This document shows, in pieces, positions 63,541 through 64,000 of a DNA stretch of 64,000 nt (position 1 is the stretch's first letter; every line of letters begins with the position of its first letter). This DNA comes from Pyrenochaeta sp. MPI-SDFR-AT-0127. Its lineage: Eukaryota > Ascomycota > Dothideomycetes > Pleosporales > Cucurbitariaceae. Both the position numbers and the translations under genes were made by a program. Under the pieces are notes generated by a model that worked only from the letters and a program-made list of their open reading frames with translations, searched no databases and had not been told where the DNA came from. The stretch spans positions 434,001 to 498,000 of the forward strand of contig JAGTJM010000026.1 in assembly GCA_020747015.1 (NCBI GenBank), given 5' to 3'.

Positions 63541-64000
63541 TTAGTAGAGTGGCTATAATATAAAGTAGCTAGTGTCACTAAGGAACCTTTCTTAGTAAGC
63601 TTCTAGTTAGAGCGAGTAGAGATAGACAAGTAGTTAAAGTAGTTCTAAGTATTAAATAGTAGTATTCGATAATAACTTAAGGTTAATCATAATATTCTAT
63701 AGGGGTACACTATTCTTATCTATATATATAATGCGCTCATCGCGCTTATCGCGATTATAGTAAGCGCTCGTCCTTAGCCTAGCGAGTAGTCACGTACTCT
63801 AGGCCTTACCTCGTGTTAGCGCCTATAGCGACACTTATAGTTAGTTAAGAGGGTTCCCCTAAGGGCCCCTCCTATATTTAAAACCTAGATTATAATACTA
63901 TCCCCCTTCCCCTTAAGATCCGTCCTAGATTACGTAGTTTTTTACTAAGTTAGTTTATAGTGTATAGTACCCCGCGTTTAGGCACTATATAAGATAAGAT
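63541..64000. other. Less-purged flank of the RIP block, possibly a second repeat
   Basis: This segment retains some CA/TG and has a CpG-rich patch (63728-63850, with GCGCTCATCGCGC-like sequence) followed by a pyrimidine-rich stretch (63890-63930). It may be the element's end or part of a different repeat such as an LTR; the sequence is cut by the window edge, so I cannot decide. Confidence 0.35.

Larger units (their letters stand above)
60960..64000. repeat. AT-rich RIP-mutated block, continuing past the window edge
   Basis: Composition changes abruptly after about 60960. From about 60990 to 63535 I find no CA or TG dinucleotide on reading line by line, while CG, CT, CC and TA remain. This is the signature of repeat-induced point mutation, which targets CpA. 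From about 63536 onward CA and TG reappear at low density. Confidence 0.9.

Overview
The window is nuclear DNA of a filamentous ascomycete, most likely a dothideomycete of the order Pleosporales. The evidence is: introns of about 45-60 bp (some 70-180 bp) with GT-AG ends and CTAAC/CTGAC-type branch sites; fungal gene families (multimodular NRPS, BYS1-type secreted protein, F-box and 'LPxELRNxIY' proteins, full-length ABCC exporter); and a right end erased by repeat-induced point mutation (RIP).

Layout. The left 18 kb is gene-sparse: the 3' part of a Ser-rich surface protein with two PAN/apple-like repeats (<1-1456), a broken or unresolved LPAEIR-type gene (2068-3030), a frameshifted ankyrin-like fragment (3637-4328), two F-box genes (5195-7399 and 13888-15069), an intronless cytochrome P450 (8175-9707), a small charged protein (11266-11697), a BYS1 secreted protein (15976-16461) and a doubtful zinc-ribbon ORF (17674-17904).

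The centre (18200-40769, minus strand) is one giant NRPS gene. My 11-exon model keeps phase at every junction and gives 7,213 aa with the order T-E-C-A-T-C-A-T-E-C-A-T-C-A-T-E-C-T-C-T. It has four A domains and three E domains. A first carrier domain has no A domain before it, and the last carrier domain has Ile instead of the phosphopantetheine Ser. Size and order resemble, from memory, the Alternaria AbNPS2/AbrePsy1 - Cochliobolus NPS4 group. About 3.8 kb away and divergently transcribed is a 15-exon ABCC (MRP-type) transporter (44529-49849, 1,492 aa), the natural candidate exporter. The P450 (8.5 kb beyond the NRPS 3' end) and an MFS transporter (54578-56234) are possible but distant partners.

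The right part holds two uncharacterised genes (51010-52133, 52844-53608), the MFS transporter, and a 1,299-aa Ser-rich disordered protein (56734-60683). From about 60.96 kb the sequence becomes extremely AT-rich: between about 60990 and 63535 I find no CpA or TpG dinucleotide at all. Inside it one plus-strand frame (about 61652-63519) still reads as a hAT-family transposase in which Trp/Gln codons have become TAG/TAA, that is, a RIP-killed transposon.

How it fits together. The NRPS would build a short peptide with several D-residues and the ABCC pump would export it; no thioesterase, reductase or terminal cyclising C domain is visible. Gene models are hand-spliced and have not been checked by alignment or RNA data.
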